Source: Cylindrobasidium torrendii FP15055 ss-10 (Eukaryota; Basidiomycota; Agaricomycetes; Agaricales; Physalacriaceae). From it: a stretch of 64,000 nt of DNA. Where the stretch lies: the NCBI GenBank assembly GCA_000934385.1, contig KN880499.1, forward strand, positions 1-64,000, written 5' to 3'. Below are positions 23,373 to 33,736 of this stretch, piece after piece. Each line of letters starts with the position of its first letter. Positions within the stretch are counted from its first letter, which is position 1. The notes under the pieces were generated by a model that made no database searches, had not been told where the DNA came from, and saw only the letters and a program-made list of their open reading frames with translations. The translations under genes and the position numbers were made by a program.

Positions 23373-24117
23373 CTACATGTCGTGTCTTCGTGGGTCAGGC
23401 ATCCATGGAACATTGTATGACTTGGCAATTCTGAGCAAATACACGTCCAGGTCGTCGGCTGATGGCTGAGAAGGTGACAAGGCAGCAATAGCCTGTACGG
23501 ATGGATGAGAATAATTAACGCATCAGATGTGATTCGAATTACGCGCTGGGAGACATATCTGTCGTAATTCTTGACCGCCGATGCCGCAAAATCTTCCCCA
23601 AGGCGCTGCGTGAGTAGATCGCGAGCAGGATAGAGTTCTGCGGGGATAAATGAGTGAACAAACTCCAACGAAATGGACGCACCCTTGATGCTCGCGTTCG
23701 CCGTTGAAAATATGATTGTCGATGCGGCCTCGAGAATGACTGGAGTAGGGGGTATTCTGAATGCAGTCTGAGCAGCGGTGGGAAGCCTCAAGCAACGGCG
23801 TACGATGGGTCCAATTCCTGCACATGGTCGGATAATGTGCTGCAGAACATTGCCAGGATTTCCAAGGCGTCGACGAAGGCATCGTCGAAGATGAGCTTTT
23901 GTGCTTTGGCCCGCGCAAGGCCGATATTGCTCTGGCGGAGGAGAGTTGCGATATCCCTTCGCGTGATGTTCGCTTGGGAGTCAATCTTCTCTTGTACCTG
24001 GCCAAGCCGCTGCCCCGTCAGTCTGAACAGGTTCTGTCCAATATGTCAGAGTATTTCGACTTCAAAGCCATGACTACGCACCTTGACAGCATTACGGTCC
24101 CAGCTCTGTTGTGCCAT
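23373..24117 (-). CDS. ist1: IST1-like ESCRT-III regulator
   Basis: Acts on endosomes with ESCRT-III and Vps4. Assembled from five exons. ATG 24117: MAQQSWDRNAVK (36-nt exon); then NLFRLTGQRLGQVQEKID, RRDIATLLRQSNIGLARAKA, FVDALEILAMFCSTL; a 48-nt intron (TC|GTACGC...TTCAG|A) joins to IPPTPVILEAASTIIF; then KELYPARDLLTQRLGEDFA; and a last exon ending DDLDVYLLRIAKSYNVPW, stop TAG 23375-23373. This is the IST1 core order: helical N-terminal half, E-x-L-x-L Leu-rich helices, the ELxxxRxLLxxKYG-type motif, and the YLxxIAKxYNVxW tail. Short (about 200 aa) and without the long Pro-rich linker or MIM of larger homologues. Upstream divergent partner is the methyltransferase at 25042. Confidence 0.85.
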
Positions 24118-25041
24118 TTGCCTATCGTCGCGGTCGTGGAGGAAAGGCGCAAAGCCTCCGGTGGCTCCTTGTGGTGAGAGGAAATTGAAACGAGTTCAGT
24201 CGACCCTTCCGGCAGATGGAGCGGGAGACAGAGGTGAATTTCAATCAATGCACCACGTGAGTCGGTGGCGGTGCATCGCCCGCTATACGGCACAAATCCC
24301 GAACTTCCGGGTGCCACTCAAAGCCAAATTCAGAAGTCGATGAACTTGCGCTCTCCCTGGAAAGCGGTTGAATGAATGTAGTTCAATAAAGAAGTATAGC
24401 TATGGCTTTGTCTGCTTACACGAGTCCTCGCGTCTTGTTGCAGCGTCCGAGCCTGGTCCGACCATCACTGCCGCGATAGGACGGTCGGACTTCTCAGCCC
24501 GTGTTACAAGTATGTAACGCACCCTCCCGCGGGCGGCTGCATATAGCTTTGGACGTACAGTATAGCGAGCACTGAAACTGTACTTGTAAGCGGCCTGTAC
24601 ATGTAAACAAACTCTGGAGTCTGCATAGCATGTAGGCCTATTTCGCCATCTTACAGTAATAATAATGTAGACAAAGTCAGTGCAAAGGTAGGTACAGCTG
24701 GCCTGTATTTATCCTCCGTAGCGCGCGATGGCCTATAACGGTATAGTCCATTTGAAATTCCATCACGACGGCCATGATGGCCTATGGGCCGTGTTGTGAT
24801 CGCGCAAGCGCACACGTGATCCTCTCAGCTTTCTTGGTCTCTTCAAAGTTCGCACTGCAAGTCCGCCATCAAATCGGCGCCAGCGATTTTGGCGTTCTTT
24901 ATCCTTGTGCCCTACATATATACTCATCAGCCACCCCAAACGTGCAGACTCCTCGGCCATGGTTTAATTTTCCTCCAGTAAATTTGATATGATCAGTCTC
25001 CTCACAAGTTGCCGCGATCCATCATTATTCGCCAAAGGTGC
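24118..25041. other. Divergent intergenic region, 924 bp
   Basis: Contains promoters for IST1 (minus) and the methyltransferase at 25042 (plus). It holds an 8-bp perfect inverted repeat (separate entry) and the 10-mer GATGGCCTAT twice, near 24727 and 24776. No coding sequence is convincing. Confidence 0.45.
24456..24490. repeat. Perfect 8-bp inverted repeat, GTCCGACC / GGTCGGAC
   Basis: Arms at 24456-24463 and 24483-24490 with a 19-base spacer. Each arm contains a CCG/CGG triplet-like core, the kind of half-site bound by fungal Zn2Cys6 factors, but spacing and orientation are not a known standard. A regulatory site is a guess. Confidence 0.45.
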
Positions 25042-25890
25042 ATGACCCGCTACAACCCACCTCCATTCTCGAAGCGAGAGTATTGGGATGACCGCTTCAA
25101 AAAGGAAAAGACATTCGACTGGCTTTTGCCTGCCCATACCTTGGATGCACCTATCCTAGAGGCTCTTGCCGCCTCGAACTCCGTTGCTCCTCGTCTATTG
25201 CACATTGGTTGCGGCACGTCGACGTTGTCCTTCCATCTTCGCACCCTGGTGGAATCCCCAGACCAGATTCATAACACCGACTACTCCTCTGTCGCAGTGG
25301 ATGCCGGAGCGCGCTGGGAGGAAGAGTCTTTCCAGAAACCCACTGGCGACAATGCTCACGAGCATCGAATGTCGTGGAGCACGTTGGACTTGCTGTGCCC
25401 TACATCCATCGGTGACTTGCGGCAGAAAGGACAACTGTACGATATCATCGTAGACAAGAGCACCTCGGACGCGATTTCGTGCGGCGACGACCTAGAGATA
25501 GCTCTTCCCTACGTTTTTTGCACCTCGATCGATCTCCCATCTGGGGCGCCTGCTCGAAGAACTATGCACCCGCTTCATTTGCTTGCGGTTCATCTTGCAG
25601 CTCTTGCGCGCCCGGGCGCGCGCTGGATTGTGTTGTCCTACTCTGCCGAACGCTTTCCGTTCCTCCCTCCATTCCCGTACACACAACAAGATGGCCTTCT
25701 CGAGCCAGACATTGAAAAAGAAGGCTTCCCGCATCCTGCGAAATTGTGGAGATTAGAGAAAAAGGAAGCTTTGGAAGCTGTTGGCGATGGGGCAAGCGAC
25801 GCAGACGCCAAGGGACATGGGATTGTGCATAAACCGAAGGTCTCGAATTGGCTATATGTTATGTCGAGGACAGATGTTGTGCTTGTATAA
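25042..25890 (+). CDS. Class I SAM-dependent methyltransferase, METTL13/eEF1A-KMT4-like
   Basis: Single exon. Start ATG 25042 (MTRYNPPPFSKREYWD), chosen because family similarity begins at once: S-x-R-E-Y-W-D-x-R-F followed by TFDWLLP, the typical entry of METTL13/EEF1AKMT4-type enzymes. SAM-binding motif I is LLHIGCGTSTLSFHL, with motif II near HNTDYSSVAVDAG and a catalytic-region motif DIIVDKSTSDAI (the D-x-x-x-D-K-[GS]-T pattern of this group). About 282 aa. By family, the substrate would be a lysine or N-terminus on eEF1A; the exact site cannot be told. Intronless, unlike nearly all neighbours. Ends SRTDVVLV. Confidence 0.8.
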   Translation: MTRYNPPPFSKREYWDDRFKKEKTFDWLLPAHTLDAPILEALAASNSVAPRLLHIGCGTSTLSFHLRTLVESPDQIHNTDYSSVAVDAGARWEEESFQKPTGDNAHEHRMSWSTLDLLCPTSIGDLRQKGQLYDIIVDKSTSDAISCGDDLEIALPYVFCTSIDLPSGAPARRTMHPLHLLAVHLAALARPGARWIVLSYSAERFPFLPPFPYTQQDGLLEPDIEKEGFPHPAKLWRLEKKEALEAVGDGASDADAKGHGIVHKPKVSNWLYVMSRTDVVLV

Positions 25891-26087
25891 TTATTGGCAT
25901 AATCTCGAATGCTCAGGTGTCAGGCATTCAGGGCCTAATGCACTACCCGATACACGGAGTCCTACTCGTTACACCTATGACCTATCCATATTCGATCATT
26001 CAAAATCCGCCCACAGGACCCTGAGAGTGCGCGCGCACACAATATGTTTGCAGAGCGGACGACCTGGTTGCCTACCAACTAGTCAAT

Positions 26088-26212
26088 GTCCCCTTCGGGG
26101 TGACATACGTAAAACTTGGAACGATACAGAGAAGATTAGCATGGCCCCTGCACAAGGATGACACGCTTCTCCAGAGTGGCAGCACTACGGTGCTCAATAT
26201 TTATGCCTTTTT
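26088..26212 (+). ncRNA. U6: U6 spliceosomal snRNA
   Basis: The invariant core is present: GGAACGATACAGAGAAGATTAG then CATGGCCCCTGCACAAGGATGACACGC, which includes the ACAGAGA box, AGC triad and internal stem-loop. The 5' stem-loop is GTC-CCC-TTCG-GGG-T-GAC (from 26088), with a UUCG loop and one bulged U. A T5 run at 26208-26212 is the Pol III stop. Between core and stop lies a second hairpin, AGCAC-TACG-GTGCT (26181-26194). No intron interrupts the core. The mature 3' end is uncertain; if it runs to the T5 tract the RNA is about 120 nt. Upstream TATA is weak (AATATG near 26041). Confidence 0.93.
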
Positions 26213-26634
26213 ATCCAAGTGATCATGGATGGATGCGATTGGGCAGGCCCTAGCAGACGCTTACCCCTCAACTTTAACGTACTTGTTTTGTATACATTAT
26301 CATTTTTTCTCAACCATTTTTCAATTTTGGGTGTACAGTACCGTACCGCACATCACATGACTAGGTCATATGACTCTGCTAATTGCTTTTTGGATATTAT
26401 AACTTTGCACTCCATTTGTTTGCCTGTCCGGGTTGTCCTCTTTGGGGGCACATATACATAGTAAGACTATTCTCCTGTAACTTTAAGTACACGTTGAAGG
26501 GCCTCCAAGCTCCATATTGCGCTTGGGAGCACATCACACGAGCTTAACACTTGTATGTGCTTGAGACTGCTTGTGGTTAGACTATGTATTTTTCCAGCAG
26601 ATAAAAAGTCACTCTGGAGTCACTCATTCCAACG
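26213..26634. other. Intergenic, 422 bp
   Basis: Downstream of U6 and downstream of the minus-strand methyltransferase that ends at 26635. AT-rich, with many T runs. No gene, repeat or second snRNA seen. Confidence 0.45.
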
Positions 26635-27340
26635 TCATTTACGGATGTCTTTATTCAACTTGAGCCTCCATAACTCTACCCCATCCCAGTCGTCGCGAGT
26701 CCATGAAGCTCCAGACTTCTTGAGTGCTTTTGAAAGCTTGCGTGCAGGTATTTGCTCGCAGACGAACCCAATAAGCATGGCTTGGTCGAAGAACTTTTCT
26801 ACTAAAGAAGGGTCTCGTCGTTCCAAGCAAACGAGCAGTAGGGCGCGAGGCGAACGCGTGGTAAGCGCGTGTATCGTGTCGAGAAGAGGCCGGATCGTAG
26901 TAGAATCATAGATGGTATCGGCGGTGAGAATGAGATCGTATTCATCTTCGTCCGTGAAGATGGGGCACGTCCAATCCAAATGGCGCACAGTGACACGGTC
27001 ATTTCCACCGTTAGCCACGATATTTGGGCGCAAGACTGTGTCAATCACGAACGGCAGGTCAGTGGCGACAACGGACCAGTGTTGAGAACCAAGTGTGAGA
27101 CTAGGATGAATGAGGAAGCGGAACACGACAGATGAATTGTATTTACGCAGTTAGGCCTATTCCACTTCCGAGTTCAATAGCACGGCCAGGAGGGAGATTG
27201 GCAGCAGTGAGGTAGGCCGTGAGCACCTGAGCGCCTAGCCACAGTGCAGTTCCATTGGAACGTCCATCGTCTGACTGCTTCAAATTGAATTGGCCGCATT
27301 GGAGGGTGGGAAGGTGTTTTGTGTATTGGGAGGGTAGCAT
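26635..27340 (-). CDS. METTL21/EFM-type protein lysine methyltransferase
   Basis: Two exons: ATG 27340 (MLPSQYTKHLPTLQ), through GTALWLGAQVLTAYL and motif I AIELGSGIGLTAL; a short intron (ACTGC|GTAAAT ... CCTAG|T) then TLGSQHWSVVATDLP, motif DEYDLILTADTIYDS, and C-terminus WRLKLNKDIRK. The W-x-G-[AS]-x-x-[LI] entry, E-L-G-[SA]-G-x-G, [VT]-x-[AT]-[ST]-D and [DE]-x-[IV]-[LI]-[TAS]-A-D-x-[IV]-Y-D motifs are those of methyltransferase family 16. About 215 aa. An upstream coding exon with FLLFLEELPPSSYHHNRH-like sequence (near 27390) is attractive because fungal homologues begin so, but I could not join it. Target probably a translation factor. Divergent with the RhoGEF gene. Confidence 0.8.
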
Positions 27341-27673
27341 GTCGATTGTGATGGTAAGAAGAGGGCGGCAATTCTTCCAAAAACAGCAGAAAATTCAGGC
27401 TAGAATTTGGAAAATCAAATGAAGAGGGGGCCAATCAGTGGCTGAACCATGGGTTCAAAAACGCTAATCTCAGCGACGAGCATGCTGTAGGCTAGTACTC
27501 ATTATTGTTTGACTGCTGTTGTCGGGCTGTTGGAAAGCGTGTGCTCGTGTGGGTGGAATCCAGGGTTTGGACGATGGCCCGGCCCAAAATGCCGAAATTA
27601 CCAAAATTGGAAAAATCGTCCGAGGTCCGAATGCCGTGCTTTTGTGGCCCGTTGCTCTTTGTTATTCACCGCG
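27341..27673. promoter_or_regulatory. Divergent promoter region, 333 bp
   Basis: Between METTL21-like (minus) and RhoGEF (plus). The frame of the RhoGEF is open upstream of its chosen ATG back to 27509, but this stretch (CRNYQNWKNRPRSEC) looks untranslated. No clear motif found. Confidence 0.4.
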
Positions 27674-30600
27674 ATGAAGGCCTTTTTCTCAAGATTGCAT
27701 CTCGGCAGCGGTGGAGGCAACAAGGAGCGGGAGAGAGAAAGCACACTGGCGAAGGAGCGGTTTCCTCCGCTCAAGCAATGGCCTCCGTCGCGGGACGAAA
27801 CCGGTCGCTCAACTTCGACCTCAACATCTTATGCTTCCTTCAAGCCGCTGCCGGAGCTGAGTCCCGAGCTAAATGGCCATCTGGTTCCTCGTCCTGCCGG
27901 CTCAAGCGACGACGACCTCTCGACGTCATCCGCAACACCAACACCGCCATCACCAAACCATCCACAGCAGGCCACCTCAACGTCCAATAACTCCGAGGTA
28001 CAGAAAAAGGTCGCATTCATATCCCCACCACCGACGCCTGGACCGTCCATCGAGCGTTCCTTATCGCAAACTGTACCTCCCACCGCCTCAACGTCGGCAG
28101 GTCCACCTGCGAAAAACTCGGTATCCCGTTTCCACGCGGCGCACGGAGGTGGCAAGGAACCACGCGGATCGTCGTCGTCGTCAAGCACAGGGCGCGCGGC
28201 ATCCCCAACGTACTCAAAGCCGGAAATGTCTACGCAATCTCTCCGGTCGACCTCTCCCTACAGCCAAATGTCCGAAAACACAAGTGGCAGTCGCATACTC
28301 TCCGCGACGTCATGGTCAGAGGTTACTGAGGGTGACCTTGTGTCGAATCTTGGGTCGCGAGAACGCACACGCCAGGAGGTACTATTCGAAATTATTCAAA
28401 GCGAAGAGCGCTACGTGCACGAACTCGCCAAAATGAAGGATTCCTTTATAGACCCACTCCTACATCCCTTCGCATCCGCATCCTCGACACCAGTCAACTC
28501 TTCCACCCCAAATCTCGATTTCGACTACGACCGCTCCGACTCCCCTGCGATGATGGAAAGCTCGGATCAACTTCCTCCCATTGCGGCGCGCTTTATGTCT
28601 CCCACGCCATCCCAGAATCAACGGGTAGATGCAGATACCATTGACAGCGACGAAGACACGGATGATGTCGACGAGCGGAACGGCAAGTCTGGGACGCCAA
28701 CAAACAAGATGAAGTCAGCCGAAAAGCATAACCATCCTCGCTCCCCTTACAGAGGTACTCCTTCCTCTACCCGCACCGGTGCCAAATCTGTGCCATTCCC
28801 GTCAGGCGCACGGTCTCACCATTCTTTGCCCGTCCCGCCCCCACGTACACAACTTTCTGCGTCTACACACTCCCTGGGACGTCAATCTGTTGCTGAGCGC
28901 TCCACCTCAAGCCCTTCTCGGAAACAGCAATCGAATACTATGCTTCGCAAATTCAAGAAGAGCGACGCGGCTGGTCCACTTGGAGATGTTGTTTCGCCCA
29001 ACCTTCTTCCCGAGGACCTGCGGATTTGTCTTCAGGTCATCGACGGTGGTGTTCTCGATGGGCACAAGCGACTCTCCGAAGGCCTCAAGAAACGTTACGA
29101 TGACCAATATCCACTCGTCCGAAGTCTTGCGGACGTATTCGTATTCAACGTGAGTTGGGTGTTCTCCGCTCTCCTTTTATGCTCACAGTTTCACTGCTAG
29201 TCCGATATTTTCCATGGATACGCGAAGTATGTCCTACATCTCGAGCGGGCTCTTGAACAAGTCGACAATGCACTTCATAATGTGTCGACGAAGAAGCCCA
29301 AGAACCAGGACATCGCCGAGTGGAACCAAGTTTGTCGTTATGTCAAGAAGCTGGAGGAAGCCGCCGGTGACAAAGGGGAAACTGGACTAGCCATCACACT
29401 GTCCAAACCATTCCAGCGACTACTCAAATACCCTCTCCTTTTCCAGAACCTTCTGTTTCACACCGACCCAAGTACCTTCGAGTACGAAAGTACTCTGCAA
29501 ATGGTCGCAGAGATCGAGGCGATCGTTCGTAGCATCGAGGACGAAAAAATCCAGAAGGAGGAACGCGACAAGACCAGGGATGTGTTCGCGCGTATCGAGG
29601 GTCTCGACAAGGTCAAGCAACTGGCATTGCCCAAACCTTCGAGGCTTCTGGTCGAGGAGCGCCAGATGAATATCTCCTTATCTCCATCTAAGAGCCCGTC
29701 ACCGACACCAAACACTAAGGCTGTGAAGGGGAGAAGTAGTTTACGGAAAATCAGCGACGTTCTCGGGGGACAGCCGAAGAAGGATCTATGGCTAGTAATT
29801 TTCAACGACGTCGTACTACAATGCCAGCGGACGGGGACGACATCATTACCCATGATTGCGGCGACGAACTCGAGGACCAATAGTCTTCCGGAACTCCAAG
29901 GGAAGGCCAAATATGCGACGACAGGGCGGAGGAACTCGCACACCAAACCTCGCAACATGTACAAGTTTATCAAGGTATATTATTGACTTTTTGTAAGCAG
30001 ATCTTGGCTCACCGTGCTCTAGATTGAGACATGGACCATTGGAGATGTAGCCAAACCACGAGAGGGCGTTGTGTCCATGGATGAGTGAGTGAGCCAATTT
30101 TCCTGTGGCGCCCGCCTAACTCCAATAGTGTTGCACGGACACGGTCCCAGATCTCACAACAACCTCGCATTGTCCCGATGCCAGAGGACAAGGAGGAGGA
30201 TGGAATGGACTCTGACGATTCTGACAAGAAGTCGAAAATGTCCTTCTCATATTGGGGCGCAGACCGAGTCACGGTACAGAAGCCAGTGCTCCCAGGAAAG
30301 GGTCGTATTGCCGTAGCGCACCCTCGACGTGGTGGTTCCCCAGCCTACGCTCGTGAGTCTTCTGCGAATGCGAAGTTCGGAAGTCGACTGGTATCAGACG
30401 GGTCATCCACCAGCAGCGGACCTCGACCGGCGAGTCGTCGGACTGCTACGCCTTCGCGTGGTGAGTATGGACCCCGTTCGACAAGCACAAAGCCGGAATG
30501 GAACACTAGCACGAGGAACCCTGTGACCGGCAAGAACGCGCGCGCCCGCAGCACCAGTCAGACCAGCGGGACACCAGCTCTACGTACGCCAGTCAATGGG

Positions 30601-30699
30601 AGTTCGACGAAACTGGCGAGCCCTGCGCCGAGCGAGGATTCCGGGGTGGGTCTCTATCGCCAGATGCTCGCCAAGGATCCTTCGCTGAACCAAACCTAA
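27674..30699 (+). CDS. Rho guanine-nucleotide exchange factor (DH domain, PH-like segment)
   Basis: Start ATG 27674 (MKAFFSRLHLGSGGG). Residues 1-220 are Ser/Pro-rich and disordered. The DH domain begins RTRQEVLFEIIQSEERYVHEL and is interrupted after DSFIDPLLHPF by about 180 low-complexity residues; it resumes at LPEDLRICLQVIDGGVLD, LADVFVFN|SDIFHGYAKYV, and ends with the signature SKPFQRLLKYPLLFQNLL. A PH-like stretch follows (KKDLWLVIFNDVVLQCQRTG) with its own disordered insert. Introns: AAC|GTGAGT...CTAG|TCC, AAG|GTATAT...CTAG|ATT, GATGA|GTGAGT...ATAG|T. The C-terminal tail is Ser/Arg/Thr-rich. Likely activates Cdc42 or Rho1 in polarity; the exact GTPase is unknown. Length about 955 aa. 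Confidence 0.85.
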
Positions 30700-31718
30700 G
30701 GTCTAGGATATCAATCCTTTTCCTCCCATATGTGCCGGCTTCTGTGTTTCTGTCCCCATGCTTTCCATCCATGTGTACTTTTTCTCGTTGCTTTATGGCC
30801 TCCATCTATTTTATCTTACTGCATACCCTATCATTATTATACCTCATACACTCGTTGCGCCCGCCCTTATGTTTTCCTTTTTCTTCCTCGTTCCATTTGG
30901 CACTATTTTCCAGTCTATCGACCGCTCTAGGGCGCGCTTCGCCCCACGCTCATTCAATCCTACCGTTGACATATCCGGCCGTCGTTAATTTCCCTATGAC
31001 GGCTTGCACACTCTTTCTTACTTTCACGACATTTCAAATACCCTGCCAAGACCGCGTATCCCGATTACTGCACGACAGTGCGCGCACATTATGGCGCTTT
31101 TCCCGTCTGCGCCCCCCGTCACTAAAACTAAAGTGTTACTTACTAGTACCTTAGATCACATAGTATATATGGTTGTATTTCTGCTTTGGGTGTCTATCGA
31201 TATTTGCATACTCTCCCTCTTTATTTGCTCTTTATAAACGCGTAGCGTTCGCGGGTGGGTTGAGGATGGACGTGCCAGCCGTAATAGTAATACTGATTTG
31301 GATGCTAGCGCTACCTTTTGGGCCTACGAGGCGATCTTCGCCTCGACAATCCTAGTCAGGGAGTGCAACATTCGTGTAAGCCTGAAGAAACCTTCGTTCA
31401 GCAGTCAAGCAGTCTAGGGATGCTTTGCCCAGCAATTCAAAGACAAACTGTTCTCCAAACCATCATCAAACATGTCAGGAAAACATAGACATAATAAGGC
31501 AGCAACCAGGCCACTACTAAATACGATAAAGTACAGGCGTAATTTTACTACGTAAATATCCAAAATTATCATAAGTTATCGTGGTCAACCATTCCATGGT
31601 CGTAACCCAACAGCGCAGCTATTGAACTCCAGCGAGGCCAAGCTCTTTTCGTTTCTGCGGGTGCCAGCCGTTTATTTAAGTACATCGTCTGTCAAAGACG
31701 TTCGTGCTATCGCCGTGG
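30700..31718. other. Convergent intergenic region, 1019 bp
   Basis: Begins with a pyrimidine-rich tract (30712-31010), likely the 3' UTR of the RhoGEF. Open frames there are hydrophobic only because of the CT bias. Further on there is a perfect hairpin (31327-31345, separate entry) and AT-rich sequence before the minus-strand membrane protein ends at 31719. Confidence 0.45.
31327..31345. repeat. Perfect 8-bp hairpin CGAGGCGA-TCT-TCGCCTCG
   Basis: Tight inverted repeat with a 3-base loop between two convergent genes. Position fits an RNA-end or barrier structure, but no protein or RNA function is known. Confidence 0.5.
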
Positions 31719-33329
31719 TCATACCGCGACGCCATAGCTCACATTCGGGTTGGTCATCCTCTTCTGGTAGTACGGCGTCGGCATCTGGCTCTGATGAGAC
31801 GCATGTACATAGTGGGGATGCGTCGGTGTCGTGGGCGAGCGAGGGGATGAGCGATCCATCCCGTCCTGGCCTTGATAATTTGGAGGACCAGGAAACACGC
31901 CGATAGACCCTTGAAAGCTCGCATGAGATCCGCTTCCACCATGAATTATAGGACGCTCCTGGAATCCCGCAGGAGGGCCGTATCCCCAGCCCGGACTGTA
32001 CATGCCACCGCCGCTTGGGGGAGGCAGCGCAGGAAGCGTCCGGCGCTTTTCCGTCGCTGGTGTGGGTTGGTTGGACAACGGGCGGGACCTTGGGGGTGGC
32101 TGGGAGGAGAGTGGACGTCCGTGCGAGATAGTCGAGCCTCTGTGAGGAGGGGGCAGAATCGACGGGCGATGCGAAGCGTGCATCGCAGTGGGCATTGTCG
32201 AAAACCTCGATGACATGGAGCCCCTCATCGGACGGCCAAATTCATCAGGACCGTATGAGGTGTGGTGTGAATGCGAGTGAGAGTGAGAAGAGTGCGAAAG
32301 GGATGAGGTATCGCGTAAAGATTTCGTGGACTGTCCAGTCATTCGGCGGTCTTGCATAGTGGGTGTCCATGTTGTGTACGGAGCAGGTATTGGTGCGACA
32401 TATGTAGGGATCGGGAGAGAACTCAGGCGAGCAGGTGAGCGGGGCGGTCTTGGAGGCGGTGAGGATATGTCCAGCACAGGCTTTTCCTCAACAACATTCA
32501 CTGAGCCCTCTTCCTTGTCTGTCTGTGGCAATGCTGGAAGCCTGGAACGCCTCCAAACGAGAAGTCCGAGGCAAACAATGTACACGACCACTGAGCGAGT
32601 GGTCAGCATGAGGAAGGACAAAGTAGGTTCGTGTCCAAGGTTGGAGCCACATCCAAACTTGGTTGTGTTGTAGATGGAGAGGAGTGATGCTGATACTCAC
32701 AAAGGGTGTTAACAATCCATGCCAAAGAAAGGATGTAGATATTAAAGAGGCGGCAATTGTTGTTGGAACCTATACGACAATAAGATTGCATCGTTGACAG
32801 GCAGACTGTTGCGTACTTGGACACGAGTCTTGAAATTCGGTGAACCAGTTGGTATAGAACGAGCCTGCGGCTGTCATGCATGTCAGACATGTGTAATATA
32901 TGCGGTGCATTCGGAGGACGCACTGATGTGGACTGCGAGCAATAACATAAAACGGGCAGAGTCGAGCCACGGACGAAAGGCCAGTATTATCCTGCATTCA
33001 AAATTTGGTTGTGAGGTTGGGTTGTGAATGTGTTTACGCACAGTACGGGAAGCATGACCACCGTAATCGCATTGATGGAGGCAAGGACAGCGACGAGAGA
33101 CCCTGGGTGGCATAAGCGGATACACGGAGCCTGCGATGTTGACGCGTACTCTCAGGCGTGGGAGTAATATCCCAGTCCAGATACATTTTAATGCATAGCA
33201 CAACGATGGAGAGCAGATTGACGAAGCAAATTAAAGCTGGAGACGGTGAGTGTGGATGACGTTCGACGCGAATTAGCACGCACCGAACGCGACCGAACGC
33301 AGTCTAAGGAAAGTGGGCGAGTATGGCAT
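31719..33329 (-). CDS. Four-span membrane protein (MARVEL-like layout) with Pro/Ser-rich tail
   Basis: ATG 33329 (MPYSPTFLRLRSVAF); phase-1 intron joins to ALICFVNLLSIVVLCIKM, the first span. A second span reads LVAVLASINAITVVMLPVL; the exact join between them is unresolved (the visible intron candidates are 34 or 54 nt). The third region covers PWLDSARFMLLLAV and MTAAGSFYTNWFTEF, with a Cys-rich loop. The last span reads NIYILSLAWIVNTL|LVVYIVCLGLLVWRRS. The remaining 280 residues are a cytoplasmic tail rich in Pro, Ser, His (HSHSHSHHTS) and PPP motifs. Topology fits fungal MARVEL-type or tetraspan proteins of the plasma membrane; I cannot assign a name. Divergent with argininosuccinate lyase. 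Confidence 0.6.
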
Positions 33330-33736
33330 GACATTCGTGAGCGTAGCGGAACTTGAAGGTGGACCAGCCATTTTCCTAAGTGAAGGCAGGAGGCAAGCCG
33401 GAAGCTAGACGATCGATTTTGAATAGTTTGGTCGTGGACAATAAGGCCCATGGCTCCATTGTTCATTTGGGCCGGTGTAGGGCCAAATCCGGTCGTTCAT
33501 TTTTTGTTGGAAAAGGCGCGTTTTGAGCGTGTCAGGCGTGCCCCCGGGCTGCCCCGCATGTGCGTAGTATATTCGGCCAATGGCAATGCCAGCGACGCCA
33601 ACTTGAGCGGGGCACTCAAATGAAATTGATCGCAGCTGCGGGGATAACGGACATCGGCCAACTGGATTGATTCCGCGTCGATTCCGCGATCGAGTCAATT
33701 CACCTCTCTCATTTCGCTCCTTTATTCTCATCCGCC
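33330..33736. promoter_or_regulatory. Divergent promoter region, 407 bp
   Basis: Serves the membrane protein (minus) and argininosuccinate lyase (plus). No TGACTC-type Gcn4 site was spotted near the lyase ATG; only nearby GAGTCA at 33692-33697, which is a possible half match of the TGACTC core on the opposite strand (45 bp before the ATG). Confidence 0.4.

Noticed and set aside
30732..31154. Hydrophobic 140-codon frame after the RhoGEF
   Set aside because: Pure consequence of a CT-rich 3' UTR tract; no start context or conservation signal.
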